From Allobosea sp. Root483D1 (GTDB lineage: Bacteria > Pseudomonadota > Alphaproteobacteria > Rhizobiales > Beijerinckiaceae), in contig NZ_LMJW01000022.1 in the NCBI RefSeq assembly GCF_001429505.1, positions 847,497 through 911,496 on the forward strand: a stretch of DNA of 64,000 bases, read 5' to 3'. Below, in pieces: positions 1 through 9,860 of the stretch. The notes beneath the pieces were generated by a model. It saw only the letters and a list, made by a program, of their open reading frames with translations, had not been told where the DNA came from and searched no databases. The position numbers were made by a program, and so were the translations under genes. Position 1 is the first letter of the stretch. Every line of letters begins with the position of its first letter.

Positions 1-1184
<1,184 letters not shown>

Positions 1185-1321
1185 CGATGGGTGCGCTTCT
1201 CAAAGGTCGGGGACACGTAGCGGGATGACCGATCGACCGCAACGCTGGCGCGACTTTGCTGGGTTGCGCGCCTTCGGACGCCCGTGCAATGCAGAAAAAA
1301 CAGGGCAAAGTCAACATTCTG

Positions 1322-1433
1322 GAGCCGGTTCCGATCCGCTTGCATCGCGAGCGGATCAATAGAGCGGTCTTTGAACTGAAAATGGCAGACGGATTCACCG
1401 ATGAGGGCGTTTCAACCCGATCGGTTCCGGCTC
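1322..1433. repeat. Imperfect inverted repeat in the helicase/hydrolase intergenic gap
   Basis: A 15-base arm at 1322-1336 (GAGCCGGTTCCGATC) is matched in inverted orientation at 1419-1433 with only the central two bases differing. The arms enclose about 80 bases that include a second short palindrome around GATCCGC/GCGGATC (1333-1357). It lies between divergently transcribed genes, so it may be a REP-like element rather than a terminator. It ends about 18 bases before the hydrolase start. Confidence 0.5.
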
Positions 1434-1451
1434 GAGCGAGGTTGCTGAAGA

Positions 1452-2168
1452 ATGCTTGCGACGCAGACTAGGAATCCCGAGCCGCTCGTCCTGATCCCGG
1501 GATTGAGTTGCACGCCCGCACTCTATGCTCCGCAATGGCCAGCCCTGGCGCCGGGGCGGCAGATTCTGGTTGCCGAGACCACCGCCGACGACACGATCGC
1601 CGCCATGGTCGAGCGGTTGCTGGCGGCGGCGCCTGAGCGCTTCGCACTGTGCGGGCTGTCTATGGGCGGCTATATCGCCTTCGAGGTGATGCGGCGCGCG
1701 CCGGAGCGGGTGACGCGGCTCGCTGTGCTCGACACCACCGCCAAGCCACCGACGCCCGAGACCAATGCGCCGCGCGAGCAGATGATTGCGTTGGCGCAGA
1801 AGGGCGCCTTCGACAATGTCGTGACCCTGCTCTGGCAGAAGCTGGTCGCGCCCGACCGATTGGCCGACGAGGCGCTCCGGCTGGAGGTCAGGGCGATGGC
1901 GGAAGCAGTGGGGCCCAACGGGTTCATCCGCCAGCAGCGCGCGATCATGGGCCGCTGCGATGCGCGGCCGGTCCTCGCGGCCATTTCCGTTCCGACGCTG
2001 GTCGTGGTCGGCGCGGAGGATGCGATCACGCCGCCCGATGAGGCGCGCGAGATCGCCGCCCGGATCGGCGCGCAAGCACGCTATCTGGAGGTGCCGGGCT
2101 GCGGCCACCTCTCGACCTTGGAGGCGCCGGACATCGTCACGCCGGCCCTGCTCGACTGGCTGGGCTGA
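1452..2168 (+). CDS. Alpha/beta-fold hydrolase
   Basis: This is a cytoplasmic serine hydrolase of unknown substrate, 238 residues, without a signal peptide. The sequence shows the oxyanion-hole segment VLIPGLS (about 13-19), the nucleophile elbow GLSMGG with Ser70, a late acidic residue in VVVGAEDAITPP, and the catalytic His in GCGHLSTLE near the end. Spacing and length fit the single-domain hydrolases related to MhpC/BioH. It is divergent from the helicase and stands alone. No pathway is implied by the neighbours, so only the fold-level name is safe. Confidence 0.85.
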   Translation: MLATQTRNPEPLVLIPGLSCTPALYAPQWPALAPGRQILVAETTADDTIAAMVERLLAAAPERFALCGLSMGGYIAFEVMRRAPERVTRLAVLDTTAKPPTPETNAPREQMIALAQKGAFDNVVTLLWQKLVAPDRLADEALRLEVRAMAEAVGPNGFIRQQRAIMGRCDARPVLAAISVPTLVVVGAEDAITPPDEAREIAARIGAQARYLEVPGCGHLSTLEAPDIVTPALLDWLG

Positions 2169-2171
2169 GCC

Positions 2172-2432
2172 TCAGCGCGGAACCACGCAGGGATCGAGCT
2201 TGGTCTCGTTGGCGCGCTTGACGATCGAGCCGGTGACCAGCGGATCGATGACCTGCCCCTTGGCCGCAGCCTGGGCGACCTGACGCATCGCGTCGCGATC
2301 GAGCTGCGCCGTCTGACTCGAGATGAAATTGGCGGCGATGACGGAGAGGAATGCGATCGCCGCACCGGCTTTGGCGACATCGGCGACCATGGTACCGCGC
2401 TGGCTGCGCAGGAAGGCGATGACGAGGCGCAT
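2172..2432 (-). CDS. Small single-pass membrane protein, function unknown
   Basis: An 86-residue protein that I do not recognise. The N-terminus (MRLVIAFLRSQRGTM) is followed by one hydrophobic segment (about 20-38, AKAGAAIAFLSVIAANFIS) and then a polar tail containing a single Cys (DPCVVPR). The short basic N-terminus with RSQRG before a helix recalls Flp/TadE-type pilin-like proteins, but there is no tad locus nearby and the resemblance is weak. It converges on the hydrolase gene with only three bases between the stop codons. The length and a clean ATG start support a real gene. Confidence 0.55.
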   Translation of the reverse strand: MRLVIAFLRSQRGTMVADVAKAGAAIAFLSVIAANFISSQTAQLDRDAMRQVAQAAAKGQVIDPLVTGSIVKRANETKLDPCVVPR

Positions 2433-2604
2433 CGCGAACTCCGGACAAGATGAAAGGCGTCAGACGCCGACAAGCGCAGCATGCGACGGCGGCTGTAAAA
2501 ACTTGGTTAGCGGAGTGTCTCCGCTTTAGATCGCCATCGCTTGCTGCGCTTGGATGACTTACGCTACGACAGCCGACAGTCGTCACTTGTGAAAGAGGCG
2601 TCGC

Positions 2605-3750
2605 ATGCTGAAGCTCGGTGCCCGTGGTGAGCCGGTCCGGCTCATGCAAAGCCAGCTCAACCTACTGCCGACGCGGCTCGTCAAGCTCGTCGCCGACGGC
2701 ATCTTCGGCACGCGGACTCACGGCCGGGTGCTGGAGTTCCAGGGCAACAACCAGCTCGAAAAGGACGGCGTCGTCGGCCCTCTGACCCTCGACCTGATCG
2801 CCAATCTGCTCAAGAATCTCAACAATATCCTGCCGGTGCCGCCACCAATGCCGGTTCCCAAGAAGCCATCGGCTGTCCGACTGGTCACCGATCAGCTCTA
2901 TCCGAGCTTTCCCTCCGCCAACAACCTGATCACTCAGGTCATCCCGCCGATCGCCGTGATCCAGACTGCGACCTATAGGCAGGGGGCAGGTGGCCCGCCG
3001 CTGGACTTCCAGATCATGCCGGCGACGACGGGACGGCTCGCAATCTTCGCCGCCCGCAACAAGGACGGGATCGAGCGCGCCGTAATCCTGCTGCTGCCGG
3101 CTCAGGTCAAGCCGGATCGCCTGCTGATCTGCATCAGCCATGGCTTCGGCGGGCAGGGGGCGAAGACGCGGGCTAGGCTCGCGGCGCTGAACTGGACGAA
3201 TCCACTGTCGAAGCCCTTGATCGACTACGTGCTGCTCAACCACGTCGTCAATCGCTGGGGCGCCCAGACGCTCGCGGCGCAGAAGCGCAATCTCGGTTAC
3301 ATGCAGATCGTCCGCTCCGGCGCCGCGGGCGGAGAGCTCGGTCCGTTCGCCAGAGATGCGACCTTCCTGCGTCAGGTGCTGACCGAGATGAGCGATCTCA
3401 CCAATGGCGCCTTCTCGTTCAACACTTTGGAGACGATGACCTTCTCTAGCGGGATCAGCGACCACAACCTGTTCGTCTCGCAAGCGGAGAAACAGTTCGA
3501 CATCGCGGCCAGTTACGCCATCGACCCTGTGCCGCAGACACGGCCTGCGAACTCCAAGGGCAAGAGGCGGTTGTTCCGCAGCGGCGTGACCTCGCAGGGG
3601 CCGCCGCTGCCCGGCTCCGATTTCCTGCCGGTCGGGCGCTGGAGCAATGAATGGGCGAATTTTCGCCTGAAGACAGACGGCGAATACGACTACATGCACA
3701 ACTGGACGATGCCGTTCTACGGCCTCTATCTCGGCATCCAGACCTCGTAG
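2605..3750 (+). CDS. Peptidoglycan-binding domain protein with C-terminal hydrolase-like region
   Basis: A 381-residue protein. Residues 1-70 form a PG_binding_1-type repeat (LGARGEPVRLMQSQLN, DGIFGTRTHGRVLEFQ, DGVVGPLTLDLI). A proline-rich linker follows (PVPPPMPVPKK). The remaining ~270 residues look like a degenerate alpha/beta hydrolase, with ICISHGFGGQG as a possible oxyanion region and TFSSGISDHN as a possible nucleophile elbow. There is no signal peptide or lipobox, which is odd for a cell-wall binder. AAAGAGG lies just before the ATG. The binding domain is well supported; any catalytic role is inference. Confidence 0.75.
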   Translation: MLKLGARGEPVRLMQSQLNLLPTRLVKLVADGIFGTRTHGRVLEFQGNNQLEKDGVVGPLTLDLIANLLKNLNNILPVPPPMPVPKKPSAVRLVTDQLYPSFPSANNLITQVIPPIAVIQTATYRQGAGGPPLDFQIMPATTGRLAIFAARNKDGIERAVILLLPAQVKPDRLLICISHGFGGQGAKTRARLAALNWTNPLSKPLIDYVLLNHVVNRWGAQTLAAQKRNLGYMQIVRSGAAGGELGPFARDATFLRQVLTEMSDLTNGAFSFNTLETMTFSSGISDHNLFVSQAEKQFDIAASYAIDPVPQTRPANSKGKRRLFRSGVTSQGPPLPGSDFLPVGRWSNEWANFRLKTDGEYDYMHNWTMPFYGLYLGIQTS

Positions 3751-3768
3751 CGGCCGAGATCCGAAACT

Positions 3769-4683
3769 TCAATCGCGCCCCTCCAGCCGGCTGCGATGCT
3801 CGCGGAACAGCTTGCGCAGCGCGTCGAGCGTGGCGAGCACCGCCACCCGCTGGCGGGTACTTTCATGCGAGACCAGGAAGATTTCGTCGGCGGTCGCGTC
3901 GGGCGGCTCCTCCAGCCGGATCAGCGCCGCATCGGCATCGGCCAGGAAGCAGGGCGCCATCGAGACCGCGCCGGAGGAGCGGATGCTCTCGTAACGCGCG
4001 GCGGAATCGCCGACGCGGGCGGCGATCGGCCGGCCTGCCGCCCAGGCGAGGATGTGCTGCTCGATCCTGGACGAGACGTCCCGGCTGACCGAGATCACCG
4101 GCGCGGTCGCCGGATCGACATCGCGGCGGACATAGAAGGCCTGCGCCAGCTTGCCGACTTTCTGGCCGAAATAGCCGGTGTCTCCTGGCGGCTTGCGCAT
4201 GCGGATCGCGATCTCGGCTTCGCCGCGCGCCAGATCGAGGCGTTCGCGGGTGCTGATGATGACGATCTCGATCCCGCCCGCGGCGGCCGAGAGCCGGGCG
4301 GCGTGCTGGGTCAGGAACAGGCTGATCGAAGTCGTCGCGGTGATGCGCACCGGGGCGTCGTCGCGGATGCGAGCGGCGTTCGCCCGCGTCTCGAACCGCG
4401 CCACGGCCTCGGCGGCGGCAGCCGCGTCGGCGGCAAGCGAAAGCCCGATCCCGGTCGGGATCAGGCGGTTGGCGCCGCGCTTGAACAGCGCCAGGCCGAG
4501 CCGCGCCTCGAAGGCCTTCAGCCGCCGCGCGACGGTGGTCTCACTCAGCCCGAGCGCAGCCGCCGCCAGAGAAAGCCCGCCACTCGCGGCGACGGCGTGG
4601 AAGATTTCAAGATCGGACCAGAGCGAGGTTTGGGCCGAGGCCTGGGCATCGCGTCGAGATGGAGAGGCAGGAGGCTCGCCCAT
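3769..4683 (-). CDS. LysR-family transcriptional regulator
   Basis: A 304-residue DNA-binding regulator. The winged helix-turn-helix lies at about residues 24-82 (DLEIFHAVAASGGLSLAAAA, SETTVARRLKAFEARLGLAL), followed by the LysR effector-binding domain containing VRITATTSISLFL and IRMRKPPGDTGY. The target cannot be deduced: it converges on the peptidoglycan-binding gene, and upstream lies the 3' end of parE. ATG at 4683 gives a slightly long N-terminus before the HTH, normal for subgroups that resemble the AmpR/TrpI side of the family. Confidence 0.9.
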   Translation of the reverse strand: MGEPPASPSRRDAQASAQTSLWSDLEIFHAVAASGGLSLAAAALGLSETTVARRLKAFEARLGLALFKRGANRLIPTGIGLSLAADAAAAAEAVARFETRANAARIRDDAPVRITATTSISLFLTQHAARLSAAAGGIEIVIISTRERLDLARGEAEIAIRMRKPPGDTGYFGQKVGKLAQAFYVRRDVDPATAPVISVSRDVSSRIEQHILAWAAGRPIAARVGDSAARYESIRSSGAVSMAPCFLADADAALIRLEEPPDATADEIFLVSHESTRQRVAVLATLDALRKLFREHRSRLEGRD

Positions 4684-4847
4684 GCGCTCAACGGCCAGAG
4701 ATAGGTCTGGGAAGTGTCGCGCTGCGCGAAGTCATGATCGGTATCGTGTGGATCGGTCGGCATGCGCGCAGAATGGCCGCATGCCGATCGCGAGACAGCC
4801 CGGCGGGCTTGCGGGGGAGCCCGGCGCGCAAGCCGCCATGGCGGGTT

Positions 4848-6911
4848 TCACAGGTCGATCAGCTCGCCGGCGAAGGCGGCTCGTTCCTGGATGAAGAGAA
4901 AGCGTGCCTCGGGCTTGTTGCCCATCAGGCGCTCGACCGTGTCGGAGGTCTCTTCCTTCGCCTCGTGGTCGACCATGACCTTGAGCAAGGAACGCTTGCT
5001 CGGGTCCATCGTGGTCTCCTTGAGCTCGGCCGGCATCATCTCGCCCAGGCCCTTGAAGCGGCCGATCTCGGGCTTCTTGCCCTTGAAGACGGTCTCGATC
5101 AGTTCGTCCTTGTGGGCATCGTTGCGGGCATAGACGGACTTGGTGCCAAGACGCAGCCGATAGAGCGGTGGCACGGACAGATAGAGATGACCCTTCTCGA
5201 TCAAACGCGGCATCTGGCGCCAGAAGAAGGTGACCAGGAGCGAGGCGATATGGGCGCCGTCAACGTCCGCGTCAGTCATCACGATGACCTTCTCGTAACG
5301 CAGATCGTCCTCTCGGAACTGAGTGCCGATGCCGCAGCCCAGCGCCAGGATCAGGTCGGCGAGCTGCTGGTTGGCGTTGAGCTTTTCGCGCGTCGCATTG
5401 GCAACGTTGAGGATCTTGCCGCGCAGGGGCAGAATCGCCTGGTTGGCGCGATTGCGCGCCTGCTTGGCCGAGCCGCCGGCGGAATCGCCCTCGACGATGA
5501 AAAGCTCGGAGCCCGCCGCGCCGGCATTGCTGCAATCGGCGAGCTTGCCGGGCAATCTCAACTTGCGTGTCGCGGTTTTGCGCGAGACTTCCTTTTCGAG
5601 GCGCCGGCGCTGGCGCTCCTCGGCCCGGTCGACCGACCAGTCGAGCAGCCTCAGCGCCTGCTGCGGCGAGGCGGCGAGCCAATGGTCGAAGGCGTCGCGC
5701 ATCGCGTTCTCGACGATGCGGGCGGCTTCCAGCGTCGCCAGCTTGTCCTTGGTCTGGCCCTGGAATTCCGGCTCGCGGATGAAGACCGAGAGCATGGCGG
5801 CGCAGGTCGCCATCACGTCGTCGGCGGTGACCTGCGCCATGCGCTTGGACTGGCCGATGCGCTCGGCATGGTCGCGCAGGCCGCGCAGCAGGGCGATGCG
5901 CAGGCCCTGCTCATGCGTGCCGCCTTCCGGCGTCGGAATGGTGTTGCAATAGGAGGAGGAGAAGCCGTCCTCGCCAGTGGCGAGCCAGGCGACCGCCCAT
6001 TCGAGCGCACCATGGCCGCCTACCTTGGTGATCTTCCCCGAGAAGATCGGCTCGGCGACGAGGTCCTTGCCCTCGATCTCGCGGGCGAGATAGTCGCGCA
6101 GGCCGCCCGGGAACTTGAACACCGCCTCGGCCGCGACGTCGCCCTCGGGCTGCAACCGCGACGGCGCGCAGCGCCAGCGGATCTCGACGCCGCCGAAGAG
6201 ATAGGCCTTCGAGCGCGCCATGCGGAACAGCCGCGCCGGGACGAAATGCGCGCCTTCGCCAAAGATCTGCGCGTCAGGATGGAAGCGCACGCGGGTGCCG
6301 CGCCGGTTGGGCGCCCGACCGACCGTCTCCAGCGGCCCTTGCGGGAGGCCGCGCGAGAAGGTCTGGCGATAGAGCATCTGACCGCGCGCGACCTCGACCT
6401 CGACGAGGTCGGAGAGGGCATTGACCACCGAGACGCCGACGCCGTGCAGGCCGCCCGAGGTCTCGTAGACCTTGGAGTCGAACTTTCCGCCGGCATGCAG
6501 GATCGTCATGATCACTTCGAGCGCCGACTTGTCCGGAAATTTCGGATGCGGGTCGATCGGCATGCCGCGGCCATTGTCGGTGACGGCGAGCGAGCCGTCG
6601 GCGAAGAGCTCGACATCGATGAAGCTGGCATGGCCCGCCACCGCCTCGTCCATGGCGTTGTCGATCACCTCGGCGAAGAGGTGGTGCAAGGCCCGCTCGT
6701 CGGTGCCGCCGATATACATGCCGGGCCGGCGCCGGACCGGCTCCAGTCCCTCGAGCACTTCGATGGTGGACGCGTCGTAGTCGGCCTCCGAGGGCGTGCC
6801 GCTGCGCGGTGCCGGGGCAGGGCGCGCGGCAGGCTTCGGCGCAGGGGCGGGCGCGCGCGATTCCTCGCGCATGCCCTTGCCGCCGTCATCGCCAAAGAGA
6901 TCGTCCGCCAT
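4848..6911 (-). CDS. parE: DNA topoisomerase IV subunit B
   Basis: ATPase subunit of topoisomerase IV, which decatenates daughter chromosomes together with ParC. In order it shows an Ala/Pro-rich leader, the GHKL ATPase (MYIGGTDERALHHL, EVIDNAMDEA, DNGRGMP, GLHGVGVSVVNAL), the transducer domain, and the TOPRIM domain with EGDSAGG and the acidic motif TDADVDGAH. It ends in the typical PEARFLFIQERA stretch. The length (687 aa) fits ParE rather than a longer GyrB, and QAILPLRGKILNV is a ParE-like TOPRIM region. I chose ATG at 6911; GTG at 6917 is two codons upstream. No parC is in the window. Confidence 0.94.
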   Translation of the reverse strand: MADDLFGDDGGKGMREESRAPAPAPKPAARPAPAPRSGTPSEADYDASTIEVLEGLEPVRRRPGMYIGGTDERALHHLFAEVIDNAMDEAVAGHASFIDVELFADGSLAVTDNGRGMPIDPHPKFPDKSALEVIMTILHAGGKFDSKVYETSGGLHGVGVSVVNALSDLVEVEVARGQMLYRQTFSRGLPQGPLETVGRAPNRRGTRVRFHPDAQIFGEGAHFVPARLFRMARSKAYLFGGVEIRWRCAPSRLQPEGDVAAEAVFKFPGGLRDYLAREIEGKDLVAEPIFSGKITKVGGHGALEWAVAWLATGEDGFSSSYCNTIPTPEGGTHEQGLRIALLRGLRDHAERIGQSKRMAQVTADDVMATCAAMLSVFIREPEFQGQTKDKLATLEAARIVENAMRDAFDHWLAASPQQALRLLDWSVDRAEERQRRRLEKEVSRKTATRKLRLPGKLADCSNAGAAGSELFIVEGDSAGGSAKQARNRANQAILPLRGKILNVANATREKLNANQQLADLILALGCGIGTQFREDDLRYEKVIVMTDADVDGAHIASLLVTFFWRQMPRLIEKGHLYLSVPPLYRLRLGTKSVYARNDAHKDELIETVFKGKKPEIGRFKGLGEMMPAELKETTMDPSKRSLLKVMVDHEAKEETSDTVERLMGNKPEARFLFIQERAAFAGELIDL

Positions 6912-7212
6912 CGTCACCGTACTCGCTGATTCGCTTGGTCTGCAGGATATCGTATCGGCCCGCCCGCCGCTTGCCGGAGCCCCTATAACCCGCCCTTCAT
7001 CCGCAATAAACCGATCGGATTGCCGCCGGAAGTCAGGATGAGCAAGGCCGTCGCCGAACCGTCATCCAAGGATGGCACAGCCAGCCCTGGAAGCGCTGCC
7101 GCCGCTCGCCGGTTCAGCAGCCGTTAACGGCCGCGGTTCCATCATCGTCATGCGAATCGGGACTGGTTCCGGGCACGCTTTCGGCTAAGCTGGCATTTGG
7201 GGAGAAGGTCAC
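6912..7212. other. Intergenic region upstream of parE and the 66-aa gene
   Basis: About 300 bases separate the divergent parE and small membrane protein genes. I see no open frame with credible coding character. A TATAGG box on the minus strand (around 6985) could be a parE -10 element, but no convincing -35 accompanies it. GGGGAGAAGG at 7199-7208 is a strong ribosome binding site for the rightward gene. Confidence 0.4.
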
Positions 7213-7413
7213 GTGGCGTCGCGTTCGGCAGTACCCAAGATCCGCATCGCCGGCCTCGAGCGGGCCGCACGTTTCGCTGGCGAGTCATTCGCCTATGAAG
7301 AGCTGTCCGGCTTCGAGACGCGACAGGGCGCCGAGGCCGCGCAATTGCGCCGGCTCTGGTGGGCCGCCGCCATCGTCGCCCTGATCGGCCTGGCGATCGT
7401 CGCGCTGCGCTGA
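7213..7413 (+). CDS. Small C-terminally anchored membrane protein
   Basis: A 66-residue protein of unknown function. The first ~45 residues are polar (SYEELSGFETRQGAEAAQLR-like, with acidic and basic residues) and the last ~20 form a single hydrophobic helix (LWWAAAIVALIGLAIVALR), so it is probably tail-anchored in the inner membrane. The start is GTG at 7213, supported by an excellent Shine-Dalgarno sequence (GGGGAGAAGG) a few bases upstream. It stands alone between parE and a long inverted repeat. The ribosome binding site and the clean hydrophobic tail argue that it is real. Confidence 0.6.
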   Translation: MASRSAVPKIRIAGLERAARFAGESFAYEELSGFETRQGAEAAQLRRLWWAAAIVALIGLAIVALR

Positions 7414-7432
7414 GCGCTCACTTGGGAATTCA

Positions 7433-7559
7433 TTGAGCCCTCATCCTGAGGAGCCATTTCGTCAGGAATGGCGTCTCGAAGGATGCTTCGGGAGGCTCCC
7501 GTGACATCTGGACCATCCTTCGAGACGCCGCTGCGCGGCTCCTCAGGATGAGGGCTCAA
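7433..7559. repeat. Long nested inverted repeat (intergenic palindrome family)
   Basis: Outer arms of 22 bases are perfectly complementary (7433-7454 and 7538-7559, core CATCCTGAGGAGC). Inner arms of 16 bases are also perfect (7470-7485 and 7514-7529, core GTCTCGAAGGATG). The element could fold into a long hairpin of about 127 bases. I recall elements with these cores as abundant in intergenic regions of Bradyrhizobium/Bosea-like genomes. It separates the small membrane protein from the glycosyltransferase, where it may also stop transcription from both sides. Confidence 0.85.
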
Positions 7560-7584
7560 GGGAGCCGACTGCGTAACCTGCGCT

Positions 7585-8721
7585 TCACGCGGGCGCTTTC
7601 AAGGCATCGTAGAACTTGAGATGGGCGAGGGCGGCCTCGTCCCATAGCTTGGCGAGGTCGACGCCGATCGCCTCGGCCTTGCGGGCCTGGGCCGCGAGCA
7701 CGGCCTCGGCGAAGTCCTCGGGCGCAGCGTCGACCCGGCAGAGCACTGTCGCCGGATTGTTGATCTTCGCCTTCAGCGCCGGAGCGAGCGCGAACTCGTC
7801 CTGCCTCTCGGCTTCCGTCGAGACCAGCGGGGTCGCAAGCTGGCTGACCGCCTGGAAGCTGCCGCGCCGCGTGCTGATGCCGTCGGTGAAGGGCAGCAGG
7901 AAGACGTCGGCGGCCGAGAGCGTCGCCATCAGTTCGCCCTCGTCGTCGATCCGGCCGCGGAAATCGAGCCAGTCGGAGACGCCGAGCTCGCGCGCCAGTG
8001 CGAGGAACGCCTCACGATCCCCAGGCTTGTCCCAGAGGAAATCGCCGCAGACCAGCAGGCGCGCCTTGACGCCGCGCCGGTGCAGCGCCTGCGTCGTCCG
8101 CAGCAGGACATCCGGACGCTTGCTGGCATAGAGCACGCCGAAATAGCCGATCACGACATCGGCTTCGCTTGCGCCGCTGCCACGTAGCTTCGTCCGCTCC
8201 GCCGCGACCCGCTCGGGGTCGATGCGCGCCGGCATGATGTTGGGGCCGATCGGGATGACCGGGGCTGCGCGCTTCTTCGCCGCGCCGACCAGCGGCGTCG
8301 TCTGAAAACTCTCGCGCTGCTGCGGCGAGACGAAGACGAAGCCGTCGCAGGCCAGGATGTCAGGCACCATCGAGAGATAGCGCAGGCGGTTGAGCGAAGC
8401 CCATTCGTGCAGGGTGATGGCGATGCGGCCCTTGCGCGTCATCAGCCGCGCCGCCAGCAGCGCCGAACCCGGCACGATGCTGTTGCCCCAGCCCTCGATC
8501 GGCAGCTGGAGATGCACGATGCGGTCGCGGCGCAGCTCCTGCGCGATCGCGCCGATGAAGGCGGCCGGCCGCTCCGGCTCGATCGTCCGGATCGCGACCA
8601 GGCCCGGGCGCAGCGCATTGACGGCGTCGGCAAGCCGATAGGCATAGTCCATCACCGCACAGGTGACGGGCCTTGCCGAGCCGAAGATGACGACGGATGG
8701 GGCGGAAGAGGGGGAGTGCAT
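7585..8721 (-). CDS. Glycosyltransferase, family 4-like
   Basis: A 378-residue GT-B type sugar transferase, probably acting on a surface glycan. The N-terminal half has the Rossmann-like start (SVVIFGSARPVTC) and ITLHEWASLNRLRYL. The C-terminal half contains VIGYFGVLYASKRPDVLLR, the nucleotide-sugar region LLVCGDFLWDK, and LSAADVFLLPFTDGISTRRGS, which corresponds to the E-x7-E-like donor site of GT4 enzymes although the second acidic residue is not obvious. No membrane segment is seen. It is followed upstream on the same strand by an FkbM methyltransferase, so the pair may decorate one polymer. Donor and acceptor are unknown. Confidence 0.82.
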   Translation of the reverse strand: MHSPSSAPSVVIFGSARPVTCAVMDYAYRLADAVNALRPGLVAIRTIEPERPAAFIGAIAQELRRDRIVHLQLPIEGWGNSIVPGSALLAARLMTRKGRIAITLHEWASLNRLRYLSMVPDILACDGFVFVSPQQRESFQTTPLVGAAKKRAAPVIPIGPNIMPARIDPERVAAERTKLRGSGASEADVVIGYFGVLYASKRPDVLLRTTQALHRRGVKARLLVCGDFLWDKPGDREAFLALARELGVSDWLDFRGRIDDEGELMATLSAADVFLLPFTDGISTRRGSFQAVSQLATPLVSTEAERQDEFALAPALKAKINNPATVLCRVDAAPEDFAEAVLAAQARKAEAIGVDLAKLWDEAALAHLKFYDALKAPA

Positions 8722-8786
8722 GCGCCTGCGGCCGTGCGGGGGATGAGACGTTGCCTATCGCACAGCTTTCCTAAGCTTGCGTTGAG

Positions 8787-9722
8787 TCAGGTAGCTGGCT
8801 CCAGCGGGCCGAAACTCGCGATCAGATTGCAACGCCGGTCCGGGACGCCGTGGACCTGTTCCGCCCAACAGGAGTAGCCGAGAATCAGCCGCTTCATTTC
8901 CTGAAGCGGGCGGCTGCCATCGTCACCGGTTTCGCGCAGGCATGACAATGTATCGTAGCCGGCGGCGCCCAGCTCGGCCCAGGCCTTCTCGCCGTCCGGC
9001 TTGTGGTTGCTTTCGAAGGTGAGGATCGGGCGATGGCGTGCGAAGGTTTCGCGCAGCCCGGCGAAGACGTCGGCCTCGAAACCCTCGACGTCGCATTTCA
9101 CGAAGCCGATCCGCTTCGTAGCATTCGCGATCTCCGGCTCGTGCTGCGCCAGATACCGGTCGCCATGGCGTACCGGCAGCACGATGTCACCCTTGCCCGA
9201 GGCGAAGCTGCCGCTGCCATCGTTGCCAGCCTGGAGCAGCGAGAAACGGAGCTCGGCGTCCTCCCGCCCCAGCCCAACCTCGTGCAGGCGGACATTGGCC
9301 GTTCCGGACAGCAGGAGGTTGGTCTTGAACAGCGATGCGATCGGTGGATTGGGCTCGAAGGCGATCACCTCCGCGAACGACCCTGCCAGTGATAGAGAAT
9401 GATTTCCTATATTGCCGCCAATGTCGAGGAAGGTCGTGCCCTGCAGATTGCGGGCGCGAAAAATTGTCCTGAGCAGCTCGATCTCGCGGCGCTCGTAGAT
9501 GCCGTTCCCGATGATAGAGACGCCGAGATAGTCGGTGGGGATGACAGCCAGCCGGGGAGCCGGAGGCAGGTGCTTCCTGCTCCCCGGGACGATCGCTTTG
9601 GCCATAAGGTCGTAGGCGCGGCGGATCGCGTAAGTCGCGCGCGTCTCGTTGATCCTCAGCATGGCCGGCTCGTTCGTTGAGATCACAGCGCGCAGCCTTA
9701 GCAGCGATCTTCTACGGAACAT
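8787..9722 (-). CDS. FkbM-family SAM-dependent methyltransferase
   Basis: A 311-residue methyltransferase of the FkbM type, members of which often O-methylate sugars in surface polysaccharides. The SAM-binding motif TFLDIGGNIGNHSLSL lies about 110 residues in, followed by VIAFEPNPPIASLF and the family-typical FVKCDVEGFEADVF and ILTFESNHK. It lies 65 bases upstream of the glycosyltransferase on the same strand and probably in the same transcript. ATG at 9722 gives a basic leader; an internal ATG at 9662 (MLRINETRATY) is an alternative, and neither has a strong ribosome binding site. Confidence 0.87.
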   Translation of the reverse strand: MFRRRSLLRLRAVISTNEPAMLRINETRATYAIRRAYDLMAKAIVPGSRKHLPPAPRLAVIPTDYLGVSIIGNGIYERREIELLRTIFRARNLQGTTFLDIGGNIGNHSLSLAGSFAEVIAFEPNPPIASLFKTNLLLSGTANVRLHEVGLGREDAELRFSLLQAGNDGSGSFASGKGDIVLPVRHGDRYLAQHEPEIANATKRIGFVKCDVEGFEADVFAGLRETFARHRPILTFESNHKPDGEKAWAELGAAGYDTLSCLRETGDDGSRPLQEMKRLILGYSCWAEQVHGVPDRRCNLIASFGPLEPAT

Positions 9723-9790
9723 TTAACCTGCGGTTGCGGTCGCTCGCAGATCGGAAAGCGACCCATAAGGAGTGGCCAGGCGCTTGGAAC

Positions 9791-9819
9791 TTGACAGGAA
9801 AGGAATTTTATCCCATATA
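9791..9819 (+). promoter_or_regulatory. Promoter-like AT-rich segment with downstream direct repeats
   Basis: A perfect -35 hexamer TTGACA at 9791-9796 is followed after 17 bases by CATATA (9814-9819), a weak -10. Just downstream the nonamer TATGTTCTT occurs twice (9818-9826 and 9829-9837) with 11-base spacing, as expected for a protein contacting one face of the helix. The region is far more AT-rich than its surroundings. It ends 24 bases before the beta-helix gene, which has GAGGAAAAG as its ribosome binding site. Confidence 0.4.
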
Positions 9820-9860
9820 TGTTCTTGTTATGTTCTTAATGATTCATTGAGGAAAAGCGC

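Noticed and set aside
4659..6929. A 756-codon open frame antisense to parE
   Set aside because: Same reasoning: the minus strand carries complete ParE motifs, and the antisense product has no recognisable domain.
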